DNA of 32,009 bases from CF-118 sp035689345 (GCA_035689345.1 DASSLR010000055.1:1-32009), one strand, 5' to 3'. Positions 22,860 through 30,185 are shown, counted from the first letter of the stretch. The notes: generated by a model from the letters alone, not told the origin. Numbers and translations are program-made.

Positions 22860-23335
22860 TCCTTCTTCTCCTCCGCCGCCGGTGGCGGGGCCGTTTCAGC
22901 AGCAGGTGTGGGAGCTTTCGCCGGCTCGGCGGCCACGGGTTTCGGCGCGGCCTTGGCCGGCGCCGGCGCGCCGTCCTGGTGGGGCACCAGGTCCCGGCGC
23001 TGCGGGTACAGCGCGATCAGGAGAAGGCTGAACGCGAGCCCGAAGAACACGGGCCCGATGTGGAATTCCGCTTTCCACAGCAGCCAGGCCCCGCCTTCGA
23101 ACGCCAGGACGACCAGTCCGTAGAGGATCCCGGCGCGGACCCAGGCCACGTTCGCCGCGGGGTTGAAGGCGGCCGCCATGAGCCCGATGCCAAGCACGGC
23201 TCCAGCCGCCGAGGTGTGGGTGCCGACCTCCTGGTCGAGCGGCAGCAGCGAGGTGGGCACGAGGGCGGCGGCCGCGCCGCCGACGAGGGCCATCCCCATC
23301 AGCAGCATCGCGATCGTCAGAAGGAGCCTGCGCAC
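22856..23335 (-). CDS. Four-helix membrane protein with Pro/Ala-rich tail
   Basis: A 159-residue protein with four hydrophobic segments, near residues 5-28, 43-62, 67-87 and 93-110, and a roughly 45-residue tail rich in Pro, Ala, Lys and Glu (KAAPKPVAAEPAKAP). Function unknown. The start is GTG 23335, six bases after TACAGT. It diverges from greA across only 38 bases, so the two promoters must overlap. The stop codon overlaps that of the convergent gene as CTAG (22856-22859). Confidence 0.72.
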   Translation of the reverse strand: MRRLLLTIAMLLMGMALVGGAAAALVPTSLLPLDQEVGTHTSAAGAVLGIGLMAAAFNPAANVAWVRAGILYGLVVLAFEGGAWLLWKAEFHIGPVFFGLAFSLLLIALYPQRRDLVPHQDGAPAPAKAAPKPVAAEPAKAPTPAAETAPPPAAEEKKD

Positions 23336-23341
23336 GAGCGG

Positions 23342-23347
23342 ACTGTA
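23342..23347 (-). promoter_or_regulatory. -10-like element TACAGT for the membrane protein gene
   Basis: Minus strand, six bases before GTG 23335. It lies where the -35 region of the divergent greA promoter would be, so the two promoters may exclude each other. Confidence 0.38.
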
Positions 23348-23360
23348 TAGGAAACGCCAG

Positions 23361-23366
23361 TAAACT
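23361..23366 (+). promoter_or_regulatory. -10-like element TAAACT for greA
   Basis: Seven bases before ATG 23374, with no Shine-Dalgarno in between. Good leaderless candidate because the greA start is fixed by homology. Confidence 0.48.
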
Positions 23367-23373
23367 CGAACGC

Positions 23374-23838
23374 ATGGCCGAAGACGTCCACATCACTCCC
23401 GAGGGCCTCGAAGCGGTCCGCAAGGAGCACGACGAGCTCACGCTCGTCTGGCGCCCGCAGATCGCGAGCAAGATCAAAGCCGCTCGCGAGCTCGGGGACC
23501 TGTCCGAGAACTTCGAATACCACGCCGCCAAGAACGAACAGGGCATGAAAGAGGCCCGGATCCGGGAGCTCGAGGCGATCATCAAGAACCACGTCCTCAT
23601 CACCGAGCACCGCGTGCCCGGCCAGGTCGGCATGGGCAGCACCGTGCGCTTCCAGGAGGACGGTGAGGACGAGGAGACCTACCGCATCGTCGGGCCGGCC
23701 GAGGCGGACCCGCAGGCGGGACGCGTCAGCTACGAGTCGGCGCTGGGCAAGGCGATGCTCGGCCACAAGGTGGGCGACGAGGTCGAGGTGAGCACGCCCA
23801 ACGGCTCGTACCGGGTGCGCATCGTGGGCGTTGAGTAG
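23374..23838 (+). CDS. greA: Transcription elongation factor GreA
   Basis: A 154-residue protein, close to the usual length. The N-terminal coiled coil has the acidic tip ARELGDLSENFEYH, whose Asp and Glu coordinate the second magnesium in the RNA polymerase secondary channel. The C-terminal FKBP-like domain has TYRIVGPAEADPQAGRVSYESALGKAMLGHKVGDEVEV. It rescues backtracked polymerase by stimulating RNA cleavage. The tip residues are intact, so it should be active. The stop overlaps the start of the next peptidase gene by eight bases. Confidence 0.95.
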   Translation: MAEDVHITPEGLEAVRKEHDELTLVWRPQIASKIKAARELGDLSENFEYHAAKNEQGMKEARIRELEAIIKNHVLITEHRVPGQVGMGSTVRFQEDGEDEETYRIVGPAEADPQAGRVSYESALGKAMLGHKVGDEVEVSTPNGSYRVRIVGVE

Positions 23839-24928
23839 CGGACCCTTCACCGCCGCCGGCACCGGGCACGTGCAGCGGCTGCGGGCCTGGATGGCGAGCC
23901 AGCACGCCGACGCCGCATACATCACGCGGCCCGTCTCCATCGCCTACCTGACCGGCTTCCGCAGCGAGCCCATGGAGCGCCTGATGGCGCTGGCCGTGCG
24001 GCCCGAGGGCGCGACCCTGATCGTCCCCGCGCTCGAGAAGGACCACGCCGCGAACGCCGTTTCGGACGCCGGCGTGGTGGCCTGGCGCGACGGCGAGGAT
24101 CCATATGAGGTCGCCCGGGAGGCCCTCACCGGGGCCGAGCGAGTGGCGGTCGAGAAGGATCACCTGTCGGTCCGCGACGCCGAGCTTCTCCGGCTCGGCC
24201 ACGTGCTCGACGCGTCTGGTGAAGTGCGACGCATGCGCAGCGTCAAGACCGCCGCGGAACTGGAGAAGCTGCGTCGGGCCGCGGCCATCACCGACGACGT
24301 GTACGAGCGGGTGGTGCGCGGCATACGCGCCGGCCAATCGGAGCTGGAGGTGGCCAACGCCATCAGCACCGGCATCACGGCCGCCGGCGGCACACTCGCG
24401 TTCGAGCCGTTGGTGCAGTTCGGAGCCAGCAGCGCAATTCCGCATCACCGGCCCGACGATCGCAGGCTCGCCGCCGGCGACCTGGTGCTCCTCGACTTCG
24501 GCGCCGCGTTCGAGGGCTACTGCGCCGACACGACCCGGATGGCCGTGGCCGGCAGGCCAAGCGAGCAGCAGACGGAGATCCACCGCGTGGTGCTCGAGGC
24601 GCACGACGCCGCGATCGCGGCGGTGCGCGCAGGGGTCACGGCCGGCGACGTCGACGCGGCCGCGCGAGACGTGATCCGCGCGGCCAACCAGGCCGAGCAC
24701 TTCATCCACCGCACCGGCCACGGCCTTGGTCTCGAGGCGCACGAGGATCCGAGCCTCGACCCAGGGTCGAAAATGCTGCTGGAGGCCGAGATGGTGGCCA
24801 CGATCGAACCCGGCATCTACATGCATGGATGGGGCGGAGTGCGCATCGAAGACGACGTCGTGGTCGGGCCTCGAGGGGCAAGGCTCCTCACGCAGGCGGA
24901 TCGCACTCTGTTCGTGATTCCGGCGTGA
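23831..24928 (+). CDS. M24-family Xaa-Pro aminopeptidase-like protein
   Basis: A 365-residue pita-bread metallopeptidase. The N-terminal creatinase-like domain includes the ITRPVSIAYLTGF strand. In the C-terminal domain all five metal ligands appear in order: Asp in LLDFGAAF, Asp in CADTTR, His in HRTGHGLGLEAHE, Glu in ATIEPGIY and Glu in VRIEDDV. It should remove N-terminal residues before proline or cleave Xaa-Pro dipeptides. The start is TTG 23831 inside the end of greA. The next gene starts in a GTGA overlap, so greA, this gene and the Fur-type gene form one unit. Confidence 0.9.
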   Translation: MSSGPFTAAGTGHVQRLRAWMASQHADAAYITRPVSIAYLTGFRSEPMERLMALAVRPEGATLIVPALEKDHAANAVSDAGVVAWRDGEDPYEVAREALTGAERVAVEKDHLSVRDAELLRLGHVLDASGEVRRMRSVKTAAELEKLRRAAAITDDVYERVVRGIRAGQSELEVANAISTGITAAGGTLAFEPLVQFGASSAIPHHRPDDRRLAAGDLVLLDFGAAFEGYCADTTRMAVAGRPSEQQTEIHRVVLEAHDAAIAAVRAGVTAGDVDAAARDVIRAANQAEHFIHRTGHGLGLEAHEDPSLDPGSKMLLEAEMVATIEPGIYMHGWGGVRIEDDVVVGPRGARLLTQADRTLFVIPA

Positions 24929-25365
24929 GCACGTCCGGAATGCGCCGCACAGCGCAGCGCTCCATGGTCTATCAGGCCATCGTCCAGCTGGGTGGCCACT
25001 GCACCGCCGATCAGATAACCGAGGAGCTTCGCCGCACGAAGCCGGCGTTCCCGCGCAGCACTGTCTACCGCGGCCTGGAGGCGTTGACCGCGTCAGGCGC
25101 GATCTACGCCGCACACCTCGGCGAAGGTGCGACCCACTACGAGCTTGCGAGCGGCGAGCACCACCACGCGGTCTGCCAGGTTTGCGGCGGCGTGCTGCAC
25201 ATCGAGCAGGAACTCGTCGCCGAGCTCGAGGGCCACCTCGAGAAGCAGCATCGCTTCCGGCCGGGACGCACCGAGGTGCTGGTCGTGGGCGTCTGCGAAA
25301 GCTGTTCGCGCGCGCCCGGGCGGAAAGGGACGCGTCACCCAACTCTGGAACACATTCACCACTGA
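24925..25365 (+). CDS. Fur-family transcriptional regulator
   Basis: A 146-residue Fur/Zur/PerR protein. The winged helix is RSMVYQAIVQLGGHCTADQITEELRRTKPAFPRSTVYRGLEALTASGAI. The dimerisation domain holds the metal sites: GEHHHAVCQVCGGVLHIE with the first CxxC, and CESC as the second, together a structural zinc site. Which metal it senses cannot be assigned from sequence. The start is GTG 24925 (GTGA overlap with the peptidase gene); ATG 24940 is a shorter alternative. No likely target operator was seen in the 33-base gap to the AIM24 gene. Confidence 0.9.
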   Translation: MSTSGMRRTAQRSMVYQAIVQLGGHCTADQITEELRRTKPAFPRSTVYRGLEALTASGAIYAAHLGEGATHYELASGEHHHAVCQVCGGVLHIEQELVAELEGHLEKQHRFRPGRTEVLVVGVCESCSRAPGRKGTRHPTLEHIHH

Positions 25366-25384
25366 TCCACGACCCGCGCTGAGC

Positions 25385-25390
25385 TAGAGT
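25385..25390 (+). promoter_or_regulatory. -10-like element TAGAGT for the AIM24 pair
   Basis: Eight bases before ATG 25399. No Shine-Dalgarno for that ATG. A CTGATC at 25362-25367 could serve as a weak -35 at 17 bases. Confidence 0.42.
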
Positions 25391-25398
25391 TGCGCGCG

Positions 25399-26136
25399 AT
25401 GGAACCCAAGGTCATCGGCACCGTGCTGCCCGTGCTCGAGCTCAACATGCAGCCCGGCGACAAAGTCTTCGCCGAGTCCGGCCAGCTTTCGTGGATGTCG
25501 ATGGCCATCCAGATGCAGACGTCGACCACGGCTGGCGGCCAGCAGGGAGGGTTTCTCGGAGCTCTCGGCCGAGCGGTCGCCGGCGGCACGCTGTTCATGA
25601 CCGAGTACACCGCCGTGGGTGGGCCCGGCCTGCTCACGTTCTCCGCCAAGCTCCCGGGCCAGATCCTGCCCGTCGAAATCACGCCGACGTCCGGCTATCT
25701 CGTGCACCGGCACGGCTTCATGTGCGGCACGCCCGGCGTCCAGTTCTCGATCGGCTTCCAGCAGCGGCTCGGCGCGGGCGTCTTCGGCGGCACGGGCTTC
25801 CGCATGCAGCGCCTGCAGGGCCAGGGCAGTGCGTGGGTGGAGCTGAACGGTGAGGTTGTCACCTACGACCTGCAGCCCGGCAACACGCTGCGTGTTCATC
25901 CCGGGCACGTCGGGATGTATCAGGAGGGCGTCCAGTTCAACATCACGACCATTCCCGGCATCAAGAACGCGCTGTTCGGCGGCGATGGCATCTTCCTCGC
26001 GACGCTGACGGGACCTGGTCGCGTGTGGCTGCAGTCGATGTCGATGCCACACCTCGCGCACGCGATCGCCGAATACCTGCCGCATCCGTCGTCGGGGAGC
26101 AGCTCGCTGGTCGGCTCGCTGCTGCAGGGGAGCTAG
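25399..26136 (+). CDS. AIM24 (TIGR00266) family protein, copy A
   Basis: A 245-residue beta-rich protein of the AIM24 family. Recognisable segments are AESGQLSWMSMAIQMQT, GGFLGALGRAVAGGTLFMTEYTA, a glycine-rich core from GFQQRLGAGVFGGTGFRMQRL, and ITTIPGIKNALFGGDGIFLATLTGPGRVWLQSM. Bacterial members are uncharacterised; the yeast namesake is mitochondrial. The start is ATG 25399; TTG 25390 upstream would start inside the -10-like element. It differs from copy B at about 25 of some 227 aligned residues, and has an extra Ser-rich tail. It is followed by copy B after two bases. Confidence 0.85.
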   Translation: MEPKVIGTVLPVLELNMQPGDKVFAESGQLSWMSMAIQMQTSTTAGGQQGGFLGALGRAVAGGTLFMTEYTAVGGPGLLTFSAKLPGQILPVEITPTSGYLVHRHGFMCGTPGVQFSIGFQQRLGAGVFGGTGFRMQRLQGQGSAWVELNGEVVTYDLQPGNTLRVHPGHVGMYQEGVQFNITTIPGIKNALFGGDGIFLATLTGPGRVWLQSMSMPHLAHAIAEYLPHPSSGSSSLVGSLLQGS

Positions 26137-26138
26137 CG

Positions 26139-26834
26139 ATGGAACCGAAGATCGTCGGCACCGTGATGCCCGTGCTCGAGCTGAACATGCAGCCCAACGA
26201 GAAGGTGTTCGCCGAGTCGGGACAGCTGTCGTGGATGTCGATGGCGATCCAGATGCAGACTTCCACCACCGCGGGCGGCCAGCAGGGCGGATTTCTCGGC
26301 GCGCTGGGCCGCGCGGTCGCGGGAGGCACGCTGTTCATGACCGAGTACACCGCGGCCGGCGGGCCCGGGCTACTCGCCTTCGCGGCGAAGCTGCCGGGCC
26401 AGATCCTGCCGCTCGAGATCGTCCCCGGGCACGGCTACATGGTTCACCGCCACGGGTTCATGTGCGGCACGCCGGGCATCCAGTTCTCGATCGGCTTCCA
26501 GCAGCGCCTCGGCGCGGGCATCTTCGGCGGCACCGGATTCCGCATGCAGCGCCTGGTCGGCCAGGGCCAGGCGTGGGTGGAGCTGCACGGCGAGGTCGTG
26601 ATGTACGACCTGCAGCCCGGCAACACGCTGCGTGTGCACCCCGGGCACGTGGGCATGTACCAGGAGTCGGTGCAGTTCAACATCACCACGATCCCCGGCA
26701 TCAAGAACGCGTTCTTCGGGGGCGACGGCATCTTCCTCGCCGCGCTCACCGGGCCGGGTCGCGTGTGGCTGCAGTCGATGACGATGCAGCACCTCGCGCA
26801 CGCGATCCAGGAGTACCTGCCGACCGCGGGGTGA
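26139..26834 (+). CDS. AIM24 (TIGR00266) family protein, copy B
   Basis: A 231-residue paralogue of the preceding gene, roughly 89% identical by direct comparison. Differences are mostly conservative (V/I, L/M, T/A), apart from EITPTSGYL against EIVPGHGYM and the shorter C-terminus (EYLPTAG). ATG 26139 has GGGGAG six bases upstream. The two should be co-transcribed and may form a hetero-oligomer. The recent tandem duplication and retention of all conserved glycines imply both are functional. The HAD gene begins two bases after its stop. Confidence 0.85.
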   Translation: MEPKIVGTVMPVLELNMQPNEKVFAESGQLSWMSMAIQMQTSTTAGGQQGGFLGALGRAVAGGTLFMTEYTAAGGPGLLAFAAKLPGQILPLEIVPGHGYMVHRHGFMCGTPGIQFSIGFQQRLGAGIFGGTGFRMQRLVGQGQAWVELHGEVVMYDLQPGNTLRVHPGHVGMYQESVQFNITTIPGIKNAFFGGDGIFLAALTGPGRVWLQSMTMQHLAHAIQEYLPTAG

Positions 26835-26835
26835 C

Positions 26836-27498
26836 GTGACAGCCGACCGCTGGCTCACGTTCGACTGCTTCGGCACCCTCATCGACTGGCGCCACGGGAT
26901 CCGTACGACCGGCGAGCTCCTGTTCCCGGGTCGCGGAGACGACTTCCTCGCCGCGTACATCGACCTCGAGGCGGAGGTCGAGTCAGACGGGCCGTTCCGG
27001 CGCTACCGCGCGATCCTCACGGAGACGACGCGCCGCATCGCTAGCAAGCTCAGCCTCGACCTCAAGCAGGACGACGCCACCGCGCTCGTTTCGACCATTC
27101 CCTACTGGCCGCCGTTCGCGGACGTGGGCCCGGCGCTGGGCGCCCTGAAGAAAGGCGGCTGGCGCATGGCGCTGTTGACGAACTGCGACCGCGACCTCAT
27201 CGCCCAGACGCAGAGGCGCCTGCCGGTGGCTTTCGACGCGGTCGTGACCGCGGAGGACGTGTCCGCGTACAAGCCCAACCACGCGCACTTCGAGCTGTTT
27301 CGATCGACGTTCGGCTCCTCGGCGGCCGTGTGGATCCACGTCGCCCAGAGCTACTTCCACGACATCAAGCCCACGCACGAGCTGGGCATCAAACGTATCT
27401 GGGTGAACCGGCAGGGCGAGAAGGACGACCCCTCGATCGCGGACGCGACGATCGGCGGATTGGCCGAGCTTCCCTCTGCTTTAGCGAAAGTCGCCTAG
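26836..27498 (+). CDS. HAD-superfamily hydrolase, haloacid dehalogenase type II-like
   Basis: A 220-residue HAD protein. Motif I is TFDCFGTLIDW (nucleophile Asp in D-x-F-GTL), motif II LLTNCD, motif III AYKPNHAHFELF and motif IV VAQSYFHDIKPTHELGI. The C-C-F-G variant of motif I and the HVAQSYFHD ending match the L-2-haloacid dehalogenase subgroup, but many members act on phosphates. The start is GTG 26836, shortly after the AIM24 stop, so it may be the last gene of that unit. Its last 18 bases overlap the end of the convergent DapF-family gene. Confidence 0.87.
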   Translation: MTADRWLTFDCFGTLIDWRHGIRTTGELLFPGRGDDFLAAYIDLEAEVESDGPFRRYRAILTETTRRIASKLSLDLKQDDATALVSTIPYWPPFADVGPALGALKKGGWRMALLTNCDRDLIAQTQRRLPVAFDAVVTAEDVSAYKPNHAHFELFRSTFGSSAAVWIHVAQSYFHDIKPTHELGIKRIWVNRQGEKDDPSIADATIGGLAELPSALAKVA

Positions 27499-28284
27499 AT
27501 CGATGCGTGCGCGGTAGACGCGCCGCGCGGGCCCTGACTGGACGAGCGTGCCGGCGCCGGTCTTGCGCACCGAGAGCTCGCCGCCCGGCATCAGGACGCT
27601 GACCTGGTCGTCGACCAGGCCGTCGCGCATGCAGGCCGCGGCCACCGCGCTGGCGCTCGTGCCGGACGCGAGCGTGTAGCCCGCGCCGCGCTCCCAGATC
27701 TCGATGCGCACGTGGTGGCGGTCGAGCGCTTCCGTGAGCTGCACATTGGTGCGCTCGGGAAACATCTCGTGGTGTTCGAGCAACGGTCCGAGCTCGAGGC
27801 AGCGCTCGCGTGTCACCGGCTGGTCGAAGACGACGCAGTGTGGGTTGCCGACCGAGACCAGCACCGCCTCAGCATCGCCGGCGGATGTGTGCAGCGTGAC
27901 CCGGCCATCGCCACGAAACGTCGGCGCTCCGATGTCGATCTCGCTCACGACCTCGGCTCCCTCGCGCGACAGGATCGTCACGTGGTTGACGGCACCGGGG
28001 GTGCTGAGGTCGAAGCGGTCACCCGAGCTGTGGTCGAGGACCGCGTGGGCCGCGATGATGCGCAGCCCGTTGCCGCTCTTCTGCGCCTCCGACGAATCCG
28101 GGTTGAAGATCCGGACCGACATCGACCACGGCTCGAAGGCGAGCAGGCCGTCGGAGCCGAGCCCCCGGTTGCGGTCGCACAGCACCGGCAGCAGGGCGAC
28201 GACCTCGTCCAGCGGCGCGGGCATGTCCAGCACGAGGTAGTCGTTGCCCAGCGCCTGGTACTTGATGACGTCTATCTGCGACAA
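27481..28284 (-). CDS. DapF-family protein with both catalytic cysteines replaced by serine
   Basis: A 267-residue protein clearly homologous to diaminopimelate epimerase: IKYQALGNDYLVLD, RNRGLGSDGLLAF, NPDSSEAQKSGNGLR, NPHCVVF, ERTNVQL and ERGAGYTLASGTSA. In DapF the two catalytic residues are cysteines in the CGNG and CGxGA motifs. Here they are Ser70 (SGNG, codon AGC) and Ser207 (SGTSA, codon TCC), and the Glu of the GET motif is Tyr203. It is therefore unlikely to be a normal DAP epimerase; a different epimerase, a dehydratase or a non-catalytic role is possible. I chose TTG 28284, preceded seven bases upstream by GATTAT; an ATG at 28356 would add 24 atypical residues. Confidence 0.85.
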   Translation of the reverse strand: MSQIDVIKYQALGNDYLVLDMPAPLDEVVALLPVLCDRNRGLGSDGLLAFEPWSMSVRIFNPDSSEAQKSGNGLRIIAAHAVLDHSSGDRFDLSTPGAVNHVTILSREGAEVVSEIDIGAPTFRGDGRVTLHTSAGDAEAVLVSVGNPHCVVFDQPVTRERCLELGPLLEHHEMFPERTNVQLTEALDRHHVRIEIWERGAGYTLASGTSASAVAAACMRDGLVDDQVSVLMPGGELSVRKTGAGTLVQSGPARRVYRARIDLGDFR

Positions 28285-28405
28285 CGTCCCAATAATCGAG
28301 GAATTCCTTCCGGCGGGCGAGTGTTCTCTAAAATGACGCGACATGCAGGATCTCATCTGGCCTGCTCAGCGACTGGTCTACCACCCGGCCTGCTTCTGTA
28401 GCTGA

Positions 28406-28446
28406 CCGGCCGTTTGCTCGCGCCGTAAGGCGCGCCCATCCGGCCG
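28406..28446. promoter_or_regulatory. Two-tier stem-loop in the DapF-like/sulfurtransferase gap
   Basis: An inner hairpin CGCGCC-GTAA-GGCGCG (28419-28434) is flanked by two CGGCCG blocks (28408-28413 and 28441-28446) that can pair. It lies about 60-100 bases upstream of the sulfurtransferase start in a 220-base divergent gap, the longest non-coding stretch of the window. It matches no riboswitch I know. Confidence 0.3.
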
Positions 28447-28464
28447 TATCTCGTGACTCATCAC

Positions 28465-28481
28465 CAATCACTGGTTGATTG
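28465..28481. promoter_or_regulatory. Inverted repeat CAATCA-CTGGT-TGATTG
   Basis: Perfect 6-bp arms with a 5-base centre, 24 bases before the sulfurtransferase start and just before its Shine-Dalgarno. It fits a dimeric regulator site controlling the sulfur operon. Confidence 0.35.
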
Positions 28482-28488
28482 CCATTAC

Positions 28489-28496
28489 AGGGAGGT
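28489..28496 (+). promoter_or_regulatory. Shine-Dalgarno AGGGAGGT fixing a TTG start
   Basis: Eight bases before TTG 28505. It excludes the upstream in-frame start at 28475, which would place this signal inside the coding region. Confidence 0.7.
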
Positions 28497-28504
28497 CTCA
28501 AGAA

Positions 28505-29350
28505 TTGAGCTCATCGACAACCACGGCAAAGGCGCTGGTCAGCACCGAATGGATCGCCGACCACGCGAAGGACAACGGCCTGCGTCTGGTCGAGGTCGAC
28601 GTCGACCCGACGAACTACGAGAAGGGCCACATCGACGGCGCGGTCGGCTGGAACTGGAAGAAGCACCTCCAGGACCAGCTCGTACGCGACATCGCCGGCA
28701 AGGAAGCCCTCGAGCAGCTGCTCGGGGAGAGCGGCATCACCCCCGACACCAACATCGTCCTCTACGGCGACAACAACAACTGGTTCGCCGCGTATGCGTA
28801 CTGGGCTCTCAAGTACTACGGCCACGACAAGGTGCAGCTGGTCGACGGTGGCCGCGTCAAGTGGGAGAAGGAAGGGCGCGAGTACAGCACCGAGGTTCCG
28901 AGCTATGACAAGACCCACTACCACTTCCACGGCTCGACCCGCGAGGACATCCGCGCGTACAAGGACCACGTGCAGTCGAAGATCGGCAAGGCGGCCCTGG
29001 TCGACGTCCGCTCGCCCAAGGAGTTCTCGGGCGAGCTGCTCGCGCCGGAGAACCTTCCCCAGGAGGGTGCGCAGCGCGGCGGCCACATCCCGACCGCGGC
29101 CAGCATCCCGTGGGCGACGGCCGTCAACGCCGAGGACGGGACGTTCAAGTCGCTCGACGAGCTGAAGGAGATCTACGGCGGCAAGGGTGTGACGCCTAAC
29201 AAAGAGGTCATCGCGTACTGCCGCATCGGCGAGCGCTCGGCGCACACGTGGTTCGTGCTGCGCGAGCTGCTCGGCTACCCGGACGTCAAGAACTACGACG
29301 GCTCGTGGACGGAGTGGGGGAGCTCGATCCGGGTTCCCATCGAGAAGTAG
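28505..29350 (+). CDS. Thiosulfate sulfurtransferase (CysA/SseA-type, two rhodanese domains)
   Basis: A 281-residue protein with two rhodanese domains. The inactive N-terminal one contains GDNNNWFAAYAYWALKYYGHDKVQLVDGGR. The C-terminal one has the active-site loop AYCRIGERSAHTW, with the persulfide-forming Cys in CRIGERS. The sequence closely matches mycobacterial CysA2/CysA3 (same NNNWFAAYAYW and LRELLG..NVKNYDGSWTE blocks). It moves sulfane sulfur from thiosulfate to cyanide or thiol acceptors. TTG 28505 is fixed by a strong Shine-Dalgarno. It starts a three- or four-gene unit with DUF4395 and thioredoxin-like genes. Confidence 0.92.
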   Translation: MSSSTTTAKALVSTEWIADHAKDNGLRLVEVDVDPTNYEKGHIDGAVGWNWKKHLQDQLVRDIAGKEALEQLLGESGITPDTNIVLYGDNNNWFAAYAYWALKYYGHDKVQLVDGGRVKWEKEGREYSTEVPSYDKTHYHFHGSTREDIRAYKDHVQSKIGKAALVDVRSPKEFSGELLAPENLPQEGAQRGGHIPTAASIPWATAVNAEDGTFKSLDELKEIYGGKGVTPNKEVIAYCRIGERSAHTWFVLRELLGYPDVKNYDGSWTEWGSSIRVPIEK

Positions 29351-29352
29351 AG

Positions 29353-29781
29353 ATGGTCGATCACTCGGCGCTCAAGGTGAACCAGACCGGCATCGTCGTC
29401 ACGGTGCTGGTCGCGTTCGTCGGGAGCTTCTTCTTCAGGCCGGCGGAGCTGCTCATCCCCGTGCTCGCGATCGTGCTGCTCTTGGGCACGTTCGTGCCGC
29501 AAGCCGCGCTCTTCAAGCAGCTCTACTTCCAGGTCCTCAAGCCGCGCGGGATCGTCAAGCCTCGCCCGGTGGAGGACCGGCCTGAGCCTCACAACTTCGC
29601 GCAGGGCCTTGGCGGGGTGTTCCTCGCCGTCGCGAGCATCCTGCTGGTGCCGTTCGAGATCGCGGGCCTTGCTCTGGCGTTGCTGGTGGCGGTGCTCGCT
29701 TTCGTCAATCTCGCCTTCGGCTACTGCCTCGGCTGCCAGATCTACTACCAGCTCGGCAAGCGGGGCCTCATCCAGGTATGA
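29353..29781 (+). CDS. DUF4395 membrane protein
   Basis: A 142-residue protein with about four hydrophobic segments: near residues 12-30, 33-50, 85-102 and 104-122. It ends with AFGYCLGCQIYYQLGKRG, whose CLGC pair at the membrane face is the family's hallmark. DUF4395 proteins often occur next to thioredoxin and rhodanese genes in actinobacteria, so thiol or persulfide handling across the membrane is a reasonable inference. The ATG lies two bases after the sulfurtransferase stop, and the next gene starts in an ATGA overlap. Confidence 0.88.
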   Translation: MVDHSALKVNQTGIVVTVLVAFVGSFFFRPAELLIPVLAIVLLLGTFVPQAALFKQLYFQVLKPRGIVKPRPVEDRPEPHNFAQGLGGVFLAVASILLVPFEIAGLALALLVAVLAFVNLAFGYCLGCQIYYQLGKRGLIQV

Positions 29782-30185
29782 ACCCACAGCTCTGGGCGCT
29801 GGCGGTGGCGGGCATCGTTGTGCTCGCCGCCGCCCTCCTGGAGTTCGCGCGCTCGGCGCGGGCGCGCCGCGCGGCGCTGATATGCGAAGGCGCCCCCACG
29901 ACCGAGCCCTACATCCTCTACTTCACCGGCGACGCCTGCACGGTTTGCAAGACGCACCAGGAGCCGGCTCTCGCGAAGCTCGAGGGAGTGCGCATCGACA
30001 AGGTTGATGCGATCGCGCAGCGCGACCTGGCGGAGAGCTTCCACGTGTACACGCTGCCCACCACCGTCGTGATGTGCAGCAACGGCAGAGCTCTGCACGT
30101 GAACTACGGCTACGCGTCCGCGCGCAAGCTCGAAGGTCAGCTAACCGAAGCGCGCAACGCGGTAAGGGCGCCCGCGACCGCTTAA
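29778..30185 (+). CDS. Membrane-anchored thioredoxin-like protein
   Basis: A 135-residue protein. A single N-terminal helix (LWALAVAGIVVLAAALLEF) is followed by a thioredoxin fold: ILYFTGDACTVCKTHQEPAL with a CTVC active site, VDKVDAI-type strand, and the cis-proline loop YTLPTTVVM. CTVC differs from the WCGPC of classical thioredoxins. The membrane side of the domain is unclear; positive residues after the helix (RSARARR) favour a cytoplasmic domain. It is the third gene of the sulfur unit and probably redox-couples the sulfurtransferase with DUF4395. Confidence 0.87.
   Translation: MNPQLWALAVAGIVVLAAALLEFARSARARRAALICEGAPTTEPYILYFTGDACTVCKTHQEPALAKLEGVRIDKVDAIAQRDLAESFHVYTLPTTVVMCSNGRALHVNYGYASARKLEGQLTEARNAVRAPATA

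Noticed and set aside
23726..25342. 538-residue minus-strand open frame opposite greA, peptidase and Fur-type genes
   Set aside because: Antisense to three conserved genes; Arg/Gly/His-rich composition typical of shadow frames.
28285..28504. Known riboswitch (SAM or cobalamin type) ahead of the sulfurtransferase
   Set aside because: The stem-loop and sequence do not match the conserved cores of those riboswitches.
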